NCBI GenBank assembly: GCA_002427535.1
Contig: DIRK01000057.1
Span: 1,679-38,518, forward strand
Length of the DNA: 36,840 bases
Direction: 5' to 3'
Source: Mageeibacillus sp. UBA5438
GTDB taxonomy: Bacteria > Bacillota > Clostridia > Saccharofermentanales > DTU023
A program made the position numbers and the translations under genes. This document shows positions 1 through 8,175 of the stretch, piece by piece (positions within the stretch are counted from its first letter, which is position 1; each line of letters opens with the position of its first letter). The notes beneath the pieces were generated by a model. The model was not told the origin of the DNA, searched no databases, and worked only from the letters and a program-made list of their open reading frames with translations.

Positions 1-2417
1 TGGCAGAGGATGCAGAAATACTTTTATTGGAACGCGGCGAGCATGTATCATTTGCTAACTGCGGACTTCCTTACTATATCGGAGGGGTCATCACAAGGCG
101 CGAGGCACTTTTCGTCTCCCCGCTTGAGACCATTCGGGCGAAATATGGTTTTGACATTCGGACGCGTTCGGAAGTGCTGAGCATCGACCGAGACCGAAAA
201 GTCGTATGGGTGAAGGATCTTAGCACCGGCCAAGAGTACGAAGAACCCTACGATAAGCTTATTTTGTCAACCGGTTCATCGCCTTTTGTCCCACCCATGA
301 AGGGCATTGACGCCCACAATATCTTCACCCTCTGGACGATTGAAGATACGGACAGAATCTGGAATTTCATTCAAGAAAATGATCCGAAACGCGCAGTAGT
401 TGTCGGCGGCGGATTTATCGGCATCGAGATGGTCGAAAACCTCGTCGAACGAGGCATCGAATGTACCCTCGTCGAGCTTTGTGACCAGGTCATGCCGCCC
501 TTTGACAAAGACATGACGGCCATCTTGGAAGACCATATGCGTCAAAAAGGCGTGCGCATTGTTTTAAGCTGTGGGATCGAGTCGATCTCTGATGGCGGCA
601 ATATCGTGACCTTAAGCGATGGTCGCGTGCTTGCCTCCGATCTCACCTTATTGAGCATCGGGGTGCGGCCGAACAGCGTCTTAGCGAAAGACGCGGGCCT
701 GGCGCTTGGCCCCCGCGGTCATATCGCGGTCAACGAGGCCATGCAAACAACCGACCCTGACATCTATGCGGTCGGTGACGTCGTCGAAGTAAACGAACCA
801 ATCTTGGGCGGGAGGACCGCCATTCCCTTGGCCGGGCCTGCCAATAAACAGGGACGTTTTGTCTGCGCTAATATCTTAGAAGAAAAAACCGTTGAACCCT
901 ATCGGGGGACCGTCGGCACGAGCGTTGCCAAGGTCTTTGACATGACCGCCGCCTCGGTGGGCATGAATGAAAAACAGTTAAAACAAAAAGGTTTGGTGTA
1001 CGGCCAAGACTATTTTTACTCCCTCATCCACCCGATGAATCATGTGACCTATTATCCGGGCGCGACCCCCATGGTATTCAAGCTCTTGTTTTCAAAAGAC
1101 GGCCTAGTCCTGGGCGCGCAGATTGTCGGCTACGACGGCGTGGACAAGCGCATTGACGTCGTCGCAACCGCCATACACTTCCGGGGCACCGTGCGCGACC
1201 TGGCGCAACTCGAACTGGCCTACGCGCCGCCCTACGGAGCCGCCAAAGACGCGGTGAACTTTGCGGGATTTGCCGCTGAAAATATATTAAAAGGTTTGAC
1301 CGACCCGATCACAGTGGAAGAGTATCTAAAGGATCCCGATCGCTTCACCTGGCTCGACATACGGGAAGAAGATGAGATTGCGACGGGCACATTGCCCGGT
1401 GCCGTGACGATTCCCTTAAGCGAACTCCGCGGTCGCTTAACAGAACTTGACCGCGACAAGCATTACCTCACATTCTGCGCGGTGGGCCTACGCGGCTACG
1501 TGGCAGAGCGCATGCTGAAACAACATGGATTCACCGTCTATAACTTATTGGGCGGATTGCGGACCTTTGATGCCCTAACCGATGTGCCGCCTGAGGAGGC
1601 GGAGACGCCAGAAGGAGAAAAGACGATGGACGTGATGCCGAAAAAGGAAGAGCGCATGAAAATTTTTACATTGGATGTCTGCGGCTTGAGCTGTCCGGGA
1701 CCCATCGTGGAGGTGGGAAAATACCTGCGCGAGATGGAAGAGGGCGAGGCAGTCGAAGTCAGAGCCACCGATCCGGGTTTCATCCGCGATGTGGCAAGCT
1801 GGTGTGAAAACACGGGCAATACGCTTTTAGAAACATCCCAGCAGGGCGGTCATTACTTCTCGACGATTCAAAAAGGGGTTACAGGAAAACTAGAATCTCC
1901 GACGACCGATGCAGGCATGACAAGCACCGGCGATCCCAAGGGCAAAGACAAGACGATCATCGTGTTCTCGGGGAGTTTTGACAAGGTCATGGCGGCATTT
2001 ATCATCGCCCTGGGCGCCGTATCCATGGGCGATAAAGTGCATATGTTCTTCACCTTCTGGGGGCTCAGCACGCTTCGAAAAGACCTCCGTGTTCCTGTCG
2101 ACAAAGGCTTTATGGATAAGATGTTCACCGGCATGATTCCACGCGGCACAAAAGGCATGGGGCTGTCCCAGATGAACATGATGGGAATGGCACCTAAGAT
2201 GATGCGCAAGGTGATGAAGGACAAAGGCATCACCTCATTGGAAGATCTCGTCCGCGAGGCAGCCAATAATCCTGACATTGAGATGACGGCCTGCCAGATG
2301 ACCATGGACGTCATGGGTTTAAAGCAAGAAGAACTGATCGACGGCATCCACATCGGAGGCGTTGCCTCGATGCTGAACGACGCGGATAAATCGCAGTTTA
2401 CACTGTTTATTTCGTAA
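1..2417 (+). CDS. CoA-disulfide reductase-like flavoprotein fused to rhodanese, TusA and DsrE domains (5' partial)
   Basis: The reading frame is already open at position 3 (AEDAEILLLERGE), so the true start lies outside the window. The first domain is a class of FAD/NAD(P)H pyridine-nucleotide disulfide oxidoreductase: the redox Cys motif SFANCGLPYYIGG at about 48-86, an NAD(P)-binding VVVGGGFIGIE near 400-432, the FAD-binding YAVGDVVE near 767-790, then a dimerisation domain to about 1290. A rhodanese domain follows (about 1306-1580) with active Cys in TFCAVGLRG near 1476. A TusA domain (about 1660-1880) has the CPxP motif in CGLSCPGPI. A DsrE-type domain (about 1945-2414) ends the protein. 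In the family the flavin part reduces CoA disulfide, CoA persulfide or polysulfide, and rhodanese, TusA and DsrE domains pass sulfane sulfur between cysteines. The arrangement therefore suggests a cytoplasmic persulfide-handling enzyme. The exact substrate is inferred, not shown. Confidence 0.9.
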   Translation, partial: AEDAEILLLERGEHVSFANCGLPYYIGGVITRREALFVSPLETIRAKYGFDIRTRSEVLSIDRDRKVVWVKDLSTGQEYEEPYDKLILSTGSSPFVPPMKGIDAHNIFTLWTIEDTDRIWNFIQENDPKRAVVVGGGFIGIEMVENLVERGIECTLVELCDQVMPPFDKDMTAILEDHMRQKGVRIVLSCGIESISDGGNIVTLSDGRVLASDLTLLSIGVRPNSVLAKDAGLALGPRGHIAVNEAMQTTDPDIYAVGDVVEVNEPILGGRTAIPLAGPANKQGRFVCANILEEKTVEPYRGTVGTSVAKVFDMTAASVGMNEKQLKQKGLVYGQDYFYSLIHPMNHVTYYPGATPMVFKLLFSKDGLVLGAQIVGYDGVDKRIDVVATAIHFRGTVRDLAQLELAYAPPYGAAKDAVNFAGFAAENILKGLTDPITVEEYLKDPDRFTWLDIREEDEIATGTLPGAVTIPLSELRGRLTELDRDKHYLTFCAVGLRGYVAERMLKQHGFTVYNLLGGLRTFDALTDVPPEEAETPEGEKTMDVMPKKEERMKIFTLDVCGLSCPGPIVEVGKYLREMEEGEAVEVRATDPGFIRDVASWCENTGNTLLETSQQGGHYFSTIQKGVTGKLESPTTDAGMTSTGDPKGKDKTIIVFSGSFDKVMAAFIIALGAVSMGDKVHMFFTFWGLSTLRKDLRVPVDKGFMDKMFTGMIPRGTKGMGLSQMNMMGMAPKMMRKVMKDKGITSLEDLVREAANNPDIEMTACQMTMDVMGLKQEELIDGIHIGGVASMLNDADKSQFTLFIS

Positions 2418-2420
2418 GCA

Positions 2421-3608
2421 TCAGGAAGTCAAAAATGACTCCATGACTGCAAGATAGCCCCGCGCGGCACCTTCGAGTTCCTTGAGCTCGATATACTCGT
2501 CAATCGTATGCGCCAACGATTCACAAGACGGCCCAAAGCCGATGGTCGGGATATTTTTCTCCCCGGCGTAATGGCTACCGTTCGTACAAAAATTATAATG
2601 CGACAAGTCACTCGAAAGCCCTGCCTCCCGCAGGGCTTTTGTTGCTTTTTTAATAAACCATTCAGATTCATCGAAAAGCCAGCCCGGGAAAAAGCGCTCA
2701 GCCTCGATCATGGTTCCCGTATAACAGCGCTCACGGCCTTGTGCGTAAGCTGCTTTGGCCGACGCCCTTTTATCTTTTTCCAAAATTCCCTGGATCGCTT
2801 CAATGACAGGCGCTAATACGCCCTCTTTTTCTTCACCCGGTAAGAGTCTTCGGTCATAGGTCGCTTTGCAATAAGAGGGGACGACGGAGGCACCCGGGTA
2901 AGGCGCGGACTTGATGTCGGTCAGCTCCAAAATCCCCTCTCCCAAAACAGGGTGTGTGGGAGGCTTTTGGTTTCGTATCGCCTGAATGATTTCAGTCATC
3001 AGGTAGACCGCGTTATAGCCTTTTTCGGGATTGGCCGAATGTGCCGGCACACCCAAGGTTTCAACCGCAATCTCGGCTCGCCCGCGCTGGCCTATTTTGA
3101 GTTTCAGCTCACTGGCCTCCCCGATGACCACGACATCCGGCTGAGAGCGTCTTGATATCGCTCGCGCCGCCACGCCCTCAAAGATTTCTTCCATGACGAC
3201 GCCAGCGATGACGAGGCTGCCATGAAAATGTCCTTTTGTTTTTTCTAAAAAGGACGCGGCGGCCACCGCCATGGCAGCCACAGCGCCTTTCATATCAGAG
3301 GCGCCTCGCCCGTACAGGCGGCCATCTTGGATGATTCCTTCGAATGGAGGATATTGCCACGCTTGGGGATCGGGAACGGGAACCGTGTCCACATGTCCGT
3401 CAAAAAGAAGTACGGGACCTTCCTTGTCGCCTTTCATCGTGGCGATGAGGCTCCCGTACTCATCTTGTACGAGATCCGTGATGCCCCGGTTTTGAAAGAA
3501 ACGACGCAATACAGAAACGACGCCTTCTTCGTCGCCTGAAACACTGGGCGTCCGGATCATTTCTTGGGTGAGTTTGACTAGGGTGTTCATTGAAATATCG
3601 TGGTTCAT
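2421..3608 (-). CDS. ygeY: M20 family metallohydrolase, YgeY type (selenium-metabolism-linked family)
   Basis: This 395-residue protein has the M20 dinuclear zinc motifs: LLFDGHVDTVP (first metal His and the Asp), the bridging Asp in GRGASDMKGA, the Glu pair in VVMEEIFEG, and the C-terminal metal His in CESLAHTIDE. It resembles YgeY over most of its length, including GQRGRAEI, YDRRLLPGEE, the CYTGTMIEAERFFPGW stretch and FCTNGSHYAGEKNIPTIGFG. YgeY relatives are amide or peptide hydrolases often found with selenium-dependent hydroxylase genes, but no such genes are visible here and the substrate is unknown. The frame stays open upstream into the divergent gene. I choose ATG at 3608 because an extended -10 sits just before it; ATG at 3590 is the alternative. 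Neither start has a Shine-Dalgarno sequence. Its 3' end lies three bases from the end of the previous convergent gene. Confidence 0.88.
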   Translation of the reverse strand: MNHDISMNTLVKLTQEMIRTPSVSGDEEGVVSVLRRFFQNRGITDLVQDEYGSLIATMKGDKEGPVLLFDGHVDTVPVPDPQAWQYPPFEGIIQDGRLYGRGASDMKGAVAAMAVAAASFLEKTKGHFHGSLVIAGVVMEEIFEGVAARAISRRSQPDVVVIGEASELKLKIGQRGRAEIAVETLGVPAHSANPEKGYNAVYLMTEIIQAIRNQKPPTHPVLGEGILELTDIKSAPYPGASVVPSYCKATYDRRLLPGEEKEGVLAPVIEAIQGILEKDKRASAKAAYAQGRERCYTGTMIEAERFFPGWLFDESEWFIKKATKALREAGLSSDLSHYNFCTNGSHYAGEKNIPTIGFGPSCESLAHTIDEYIELKELEGAARGYLAVMESFLTS

Positions 3609-3614
3609 GAGAAA

Positions 3615-3623
3615 ATGATAGCA
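3615..3623 (-). promoter_or_regulatory. Extended -10 promoter for the YgeY-type gene
   Basis: On the minus strand this reads TGC-TATCAT, an extended -10 element. Six bases separate TATCAT from the A of the ATG at 3608, so the predicted transcription start falls on or next to the start codon. The -35 region is poor. There is no ribosome binding site between the promoter and the ATG, which suggests a leaderless message. The site lies in the 46-bp gap between the two divergent M20 genes. Confidence 0.4.
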
Positions 3624-3654
3624 TGCTTGATGGAAGCGGAAAAGGAGATGTGAA

Positions 3655-4884
3655 GTGGAACAGTATAACCCTAAATTTAACGGTGAATGGATCGGTAAGC
3701 ATGCGCTCGTCTCAAGTTGTGAGCTGCTCAATATTTTGAAGCGCGTGGTCGCCTGTGACAGCGTCTTTAAAAACGAATACACCCTGGGCCTTTTAATCGC
3801 GGATATCGCCCGCGAGCACGGATTGCAGGTTGAACGTCAGAAAGTGGCAGAAGGACGCGACAACATCCTTGTGACCCTGGGGGCCGATTCTGCTTACGGG
3901 ACGACACATGGCCTTCTGTTCCACGGTCACTACGACACGGTGCCCTATTTAGATATGCCGGATCCTTTGAGTGCGCGCGTCCAAAACAACCGCTTATGGG
4001 GGAGAGGATCCGTTGACCAAAAAGGCGGCCTGGTCGCTTCCCTTTGTGCCCTGATCGCGATAAAGCGAAAAGGGATTCCCCTAAAGCGCTCGCTTTGCCT
4101 GGCCGCTGTGGTCGACGAAGAGTCAGAACACAGGGGGAGTTTTGCACTGTCAGAAAGTGATATCCGAGCTGACTATGCCATTGTCACGGAACCAACCCAT
4201 TTAAAGACGGTGGAGTTTGGACATTTGGGTTCAAGCCCGATCGTCATCCGTGTCGAAGGTAAAACCGCGCATGCCAGCGTCGCGTCTGAGGGTGTAAATG
4301 CCATTGAAAAAGCGATGCTCATCCTGGAGCGGCTGTTCAAAATGGAATTTCCAACGGTGAATCTGGGCGAACTGGGAGTCGCGCAAGGGACACTGTGCGT
4401 CAGCATGATGGAGGCGGGCACGGCCTACAACAACGTCCCGCACGAGGCCTTTATCCGCATGGACCGCAGGACGGTCCCGGGAGAGACCTCCGAAAGCGCC
4501 GTAGCAGAAATTGAAGCGGTTATCGCCGATGCAAAGCGTGTGGATCCGTCCATGGTTGCGACCGTCCGCATCGAAAGGCCCGACTGGTCATGGCCGCCCA
4601 TCATTGCGCGCGGTCTGAACCCCGCTTTGACCCCTTCGGATACCCCGCTGTTCGATTATTTGCAACAGGCGGCCTCCAAGTCAGGCCTTCCCAGTTTAGA
4701 AAAACGTTTTTCAAGTTGCTACTACGACATGGATTTTCTGGTCAACGATTTAAAAATCCCGACCCTTGTGTACGGGCCGGGCGACGGCCGACTGAATCAC
4801 TCGGCGGCGGAGGAAATTGACATCGACGATGTCGCAAGAGCTGCGGAGATCTACTCGGAGCTTGCAAAAGAACTGTGCTTGTAG
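3655..4884 (+). CDS. M20 family metallopeptidase (ArgE/DapE type)
   Basis: A 409-residue cytoplasmic hydrolase of the ArgE/DapE/CPG2 group. Metal-binding and catalytic motifs are visible: LLFHGHYDTVP, the bridging Asp in GRGSVDQKGG, and VVDEESEHRG with the catalytic Glu. The lid domain contains VRVEGKTAHASVASEGVNA, and the C-terminal metal His is in DGRLNHSAAEEI. The GTG start is supported by an AAGGAG box at 3642-3647, eight bases upstream. Such enzymes remove acyl or aminoacyl groups from amino acids or small peptides. Nothing here identifies the substrate, and I would not call it ArgE or DapE. It is divergent from the YgeY-type gene, so the two hydrolases may share a control region. It ends five bases before the convergent chromate-family gene. 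Confidence 0.85.
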   Translation: MEQYNPKFNGEWIGKHALVSSCELLNILKRVVACDSVFKNEYTLGLLIADIAREHGLQVERQKVAEGRDNILVTLGADSAYGTTHGLLFHGHYDTVPYLDMPDPLSARVQNNRLWGRGSVDQKGGLVASLCALIAIKRKGIPLKRSLCLAAVVDEESEHRGSFALSESDIRADYAIVTEPTHLKTVEFGHLGSSPIVIRVEGKTAHASVASEGVNAIEKAMLILERLFKMEFPTVNLGELGVAQGTLCVSMMEAGTAYNNVPHEAFIRMDRRTVPGETSESAVAEIEAVIADAKRVDPSMVATVRIERPDWSWPPIIARGLNPALTPSDTPLFDYLQQAASKSGLPSLEKRFSSCYYDMDFLVNDLKIPTLVYGPGDGRLNHSAAEEIDIDDVARAAEIYSELAKELCL

Positions 4885-4889
4885 ACGCG

Positions 4890-5453
4890 CTAAGCGCCGA
4901 TAAGGTGTTCGACTAAACCGCCTAAAAGACCGATGCCCGCGCCGATGGCGATGAGTTTAATGGGATCGAGTTTTTTCAAAAGAAGGACCACGACGATAAC
5001 AAACGCCGCGACTGCTACAAAATCGATGGCCAGGGGTGCGGTGCTGGTGAATAGCGAAGCCATCACCATGGAGACGGCGGCCACCCCGATGAGGCCGCCC
5101 ACCCCCGGGCGAAGTCCCTTCAATGCACGATCGATCAGGGTGATGCGCCCGCCGTGGAACAAGAACCATCCCAAAAAGAGTAATAATAAGGTTTGCGGTA
5201 ATACCGCGGCGACAGAAGCGATGATGGCGCCCGGGATACCGGCGACGCGTGTGCCTACGAAAGTCGCGGCATTAAGAGCGATCGGGCCCGGAGTCACCTG
5301 AGAAATTGCGACGACATCCGTCATTTCACGTAAGCTGAGCCAGTGGTAGCGGTTGACCACCACCTGCTCAATCAGGGGGAGGGCCGCGTAGCCTCCTCCG
5401 AAGGCTAAGGCGCCGACTTCCAAAAACGCGATGAACAGTTGCCAAAAGATCAT
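4890..5453 (-). CDS. Chromate transporter family protein, half-size, second of a pair
   Basis: A 187-residue integral membrane protein with about six hydrophobic segments. It carries the CHR-family signatures EVGALAFGGGYAALPLIE near the N-terminus and ISQVTPGPIALNAATFVG, the typical proline-glycine motif after the second helix. The start at 5453 is set by an ATGA overlap with the stop of the upstream partner. Further in-frame codons upstream only shadow that partner. In this family, full-length ChrA contains two homologous halves, while many Firmicutes encode the halves as two adjacent genes that presumably assemble together. Some members export chromate or take up sulfate, but most short pairs have no tested substrate, so anion transport is the safe statement. 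Confidence 0.88.
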   Translation of the reverse strand: MIFWQLFIAFLEVGALAFGGGYAALPLIEQVVVNRYHWLSLREMTDVVAISQVTPGPIALNAATFVGTRVAGIPGAIIASVAAVLPQTLLLLFLGWFLFHGGRITLIDRALKGLRPGVGGLIGVAAVSMVMASLFTSTAPLAIDFVAVAAFVIVVVLLLKKLDPIKLIAIGAGIGLLGGLVEHLIGA

Positions 5454-6001
5454 GGGATACGCTCCTGGGGAATGAAGGTAAATGCGAGGATGCCAAACAG
5501 CCCCAGTGCCAAAATGATGAGTCCTGTGCTGATCGACGTAAACAGGCCCACAAGGAAGGTCAAAAGCATGAGGACACCGGAGAATACCTTGTAGCGGGAA
5601 AGACATGCCCGAGACAGATCGTAGACGGCAAAGATCATGATCGCGGAGATCGCGCCGCTCATGCCCCGAAGGGCCGCGCGTACCCAGAAGTTGGCGGCAA
5701 AGGATTCGTAAACGAAAAAGAGAACCGAGATGATGAGCAAGGGCGGTAAGATGGCCGCAACGGTGCCTAAAATGGCACCGGTGCGCCCTTTTAGCTTATA
5801 CCCTGTCAACAGTGCCGTGCTCACGGCGATCGGCCCCGGTGCCGACTGAGAGAGCGCGATCAGGTCATACATCTCCTCATCTGAGAGCAGATTGCGTTTC
5901 ACGACGAATTCATTGCGGATCACAGGGACAATCGTATAGCCGCCCCCGAATGTGATGCCGCTGATTTTAAAAATCGTGAAGAAAAATTGCCACAAACTCA
6001 T
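5450..6001 (-). CDS. Chromate transporter family protein, half-size, first of a pair
   Basis: A 183-residue membrane protein starting MSLWQFFFTIFKISG, followed by the family motifs ITFGGGYTIVPVI and LSQSAPGPIAVSTALLTG and several hydrophobic helices. It is the upstream half of a two-gene CHR pair and overlaps the second half by four bases, which points to translational coupling and equal production of the subunits. Its sequence differs clearly from its partner's, as expected for an N-half and C-half that face opposite ways in the membrane. The start ATG at 6001 lies 121 bases from the divergent guanine deaminase gene. Substrate specificity (chromate, sulfate or another anion) cannot be read from the sequence. 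Confidence 0.88.
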   Translation of the reverse strand: MSLWQFFFTIFKISGITFGGGYTIVPVIRNEFVVKRNLLSDEEMYDLIALSQSAPGPIAVSTALLTGYKLKGRTGAILGTVAAILPPLLIISVLFFVYESFAANFWVRAALRGMSGAISAIMIFAVYDLSRACLSRYKVFSGVLMLLTFLVGLFTSISTGLIILALGLFGILAFTFIPQERIP

Positions 6002-6017
6002 GTTTTGATTGTAGCAC

Positions 6018-6044
6018 TTTCACGAATCGGTATTCCTGTATACT
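6018..6044 (+). promoter_or_regulatory. Weak promoter candidate upstream of guanine deaminase
   Basis: A good -10 hexamer TATACT occurs at 6039-6044. The best -35 match is TTTCAC at 6018-6023 with a short 15-bp spacer, so the call is tentative. The site lies about 80 bases before the ribosome binding site of the following gene, in the divergent gap shared with the chromate-family pair. Confidence 0.3.
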
Positions 6045-6122
6045 GTCATAAGACAGATTAAGTGTGCGCATGAGCGTGGGCTTCGTGGTCGAGTCAAGAT
6101 CACAGTAAATGGAGGTCTTTGA

Positions 6123-7412
6123 ATGTCACAGGAACGTTACCTGATCCAAGGAGATTTTATCTCAACCCCCACACCCCAAGAGGTTGCGATTCATGAAAAC
6201 GCCTATATGAGCGTCGAAGGCGGGATGATTCAATCCATTGACAAAAAGAAACCGGATATCGGTTCTGACGTTCAGTTAATCGATCATGGGGGTCAGCTTG
6301 TGATCCCGGGTTTTTCCGATATTCATCTACACGCCCCGCAGTATGTCACACGCGGATTAGGCTATGACAAGGAACTTTTGCCCTGGTTGAATGACTACAC
6401 TTTTCCGGAAGAATCGCGCTTTAAGGATCACGCTTATACGGACCTCGTATTCAACGATGTAGTGGAAGACTTGTGGGCCGCTGGAACGCTACACTCCGTC
6501 ATCTTCTCGAGCCTTCATACAGACGCGTCGATTACACTCATGGAGAAATACGCGAAAGCCGGTCTTTCGGCCTACGTCGGAAAAGTCAACATGGACCGCA
6601 ACAGCGTGGAGGAACTCTCAGAAACAACCGAAGCGTCCATGCGGGAGACAGAACGCTTTTTAGAGGCCGCCAAAGACTATGCCGACCGCGATGTGCTCCC
6701 CATTTTGACCCCTCGCTTTTCGCCTTCCTGCACGAATGAACTGATGCGCTGGCTTGGGGATAAAGTGCTGGAGCTCGATCTTCCCATCCAATCCCATGTG
6801 AACGAGAACTTAGGAGAAGTCGCCTGGGTCAAAGAACTGTTCCCGGAATCAAAACATTATCTGGCGACCTATGACGACTACGATTTGTTGCCTCAAAGCC
6901 GGGCGATCATGGCGCACAGTATTCACAACACAGCGTCCGAGATGGAGATGTTCAAAGACAAGGACGTCCTGATCGCGCATTGTCCGGACTCGAACTCGAA
7001 TCTTGCTTCGGGCATCATGCCGGCCGGCGAAATGCTGGACAAAGGCATAAGGGTCGGGCTAGGATCCGACATCGGGGGCGGGAACCGCCTGTTCATCGGC
7101 TATGCGATTGAGTCCGCGATGAAAGCATCGCGACTTTTGTGGGCGCTTTCAGAGCACGAACACCGTGTCATTACCTTTGCGGAAGCCTTCCATATGGCCA
7201 CCGCGGGCGGGGGGTCCTTCTTTGGAAAGACAGGTCTTTTCATGCCGGGTTACTTTTTTGACGCCCTGGTGATTGATGACCGCCGTTTTACCAAGTACCG
7301 TCCGCTTTCCGTGTTCGAGCGTCTTCAGAAATTTGTATTCTGCGGTGACGATCGCAACATCGTCACCCGTTATCGGAAAGGCCAGGTGCTTCCTAAACCT
7401 GAGTGGAATTGA
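6123..7412 (+). CDS. guaD: Guanine deaminase
   Basis: A 429-residue amidohydrolase that converts guanine to xanthine and ammonia. The zinc-binding start of the barrel is PGFSDIHLHAPQY. The family-typical DKELLPWLNDYTFPEE and AYVGKVNMDRNS follow. Further metal ligands are in IQSHVNENLGE (His), IMAHSIHN (His) and VGLGSDIGGG (Asp). These features separate it from the SsnA and other chlorohydrolase-like amidohydrolases. The ATG has a GGAGG box eight bases upstream (6110-6114). It is the first gene of a plus-strand run and is followed after one base by NagB. Both release ammonia from nitrogen-rich metabolites, so a shared nitrogen-salvage role is possible but is inference. Confidence 0.92.
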   Translation: MSQERYLIQGDFISTPTPQEVAIHENAYMSVEGGMIQSIDKKKPDIGSDVQLIDHGGQLVIPGFSDIHLHAPQYVTRGLGYDKELLPWLNDYTFPEESRFKDHAYTDLVFNDVVEDLWAAGTLHSVIFSSLHTDASITLMEKYAKAGLSAYVGKVNMDRNSVEELSETTEASMRETERFLEAAKDYADRDVLPILTPRFSPSCTNELMRWLGDKVLELDLPIQSHVNENLGEVAWVKELFPESKHYLATYDDYDLLPQSRAIMAHSIHNTASEMEMFKDKDVLIAHCPDSNSNLASGIMPAGEMLDKGIRVGLGSDIGGGNRLFIGYAIESAMKASRLLWALSEHEHRVITFAEAFHMATAGGGSFFGKTGLFMPGYFFDALVIDDRRFTKYRPLSVFERLQKFVFCGDDRNIVTRYRKGQVLPKPEWN

Positions 7413-7413
7413 T

Positions 7414-8175
7414 ATGAAACTGATTGTTGTCGACAATGCGCATGACATGGGCATTGAGGCGGCCCGCCTCATCGCCTCTGTCGTGCGTCTGAAATCGGAT
7501 GCCGTCCTGGGTCTTGCCACCGGCTCCACGCCGCTTGGCGCCTACCGGGAACTGATCCGGATGCGGGGGGAAGAAAAACTGGATTTCTCGCGCGTCAGAA
7601 GTATTAATCTCGACGAATATATCGGTCTTTCGGGCGATCATCCGCAAAGCTACCGATTCTTTATGCGGGAAAATCTTTTTTCCCATATCAACATCGACCC
7701 TGAAAATACTTATATCCCTGACGGCTTGGCCGCCGACATAGAAGCAGAATGTCGCGCCTATGACGCGCGGCTTCGTACGCTTGGATTTTGTGACTTGCAA
7801 CTTTTAGGTATCGGCGTGAACGCGCATATCGCCTTCAATGAACCGAGCGATCATCTGATCGCGGATAGCCACGAGGTCCGATTGAGTGAGGAAACCCTTG
7901 ACGCGAATCAACGTTTTTTTGACACGCGCGACGAGGTCCCCAAAAAAGCCATTACCATGGGTATGCGCGGAATTTTGAGCGCAAGACGGATCGTCCTTTT
8001 GGCGTCGGGAAAAGCAAAGGCACAGGCAATAAAAGATACACTCACGGGTCCTGTGACGCCGCGAGTCCCGGCTTCTGTCATCCAGCTTCACCCGGAGGTG
8101 ACAGTGATCGCGGACAAGGAAGCCTTATCTGAAATTGATCTGCATGATTATCATTCTTGGGAGGTGTGTCTATGA
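7414..8175 (+). CDS. nagB: Glucosamine-6-phosphate deaminase
   Basis: A 253-residue enzyme that converts glucosamine 6-phosphate to fructose 6-phosphate and ammonia, draining the amino-sugar pool used for cell wall. Visible motifs: the phosphate loop LGLATGSTPLGAY, the catalytic SINLDEYIGL, and the active-site segment LGIGVNAHIAFNEP with the key His. In the usual form of that segment, NGHIGFNEP, glycines occupy the two positions that are alanine here. The ring-opening His is kept, so I still expect activity. The start MKLIVVDN at 7414 sits one base after the guaD stop; a longer frame upstream only shadows guaD. The gene overlaps the next by four bases (ATGA), linking amino-sugar catabolism to a cell-wall-type regulator. 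Confidence 0.92.
   Translation: MKLIVVDNAHDMGIEAARLIASVVRLKSDAVLGLATGSTPLGAYRELIRMRGEEKLDFSRVRSINLDEYIGLSGDHPQSYRFFMRENLFSHINIDPENTYIPDGLAADIEAECRAYDARLRTLGFCDLQLLGIGVNAHIAFNEPSDHLIADSHEVRLSEETLDANQRFFDTRDEVPKKAITMGMRGILSARRIVLLASGKAKAQAIKDTLTGPVTPRVPASVIQLHPEVTVIADKEALSEIDLHDYHSWEVCL

Noticed and set aside
1868..2353. 161-codon frame on the minus strand inside the first gene
   Set aside because: It lies wholly within the DsrE module of a well-supported protein and shows no recognisable domain.
3609..3782. Longer N-terminus for the YgeY-type hydrolase
   Set aside because: It would overlap the coding start of the divergent M20 gene, which has a strong ribosome binding site, and the extra residues do not match the family.
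6123..7412. SsnA-type selenium-linked amidohydrolase
   Set aside because: The YgeY-type gene nearby made this tempting, but HLHAPQY, LPWLNDYTFPEE and the VGKVNMDR motif are those of guanine deaminase.
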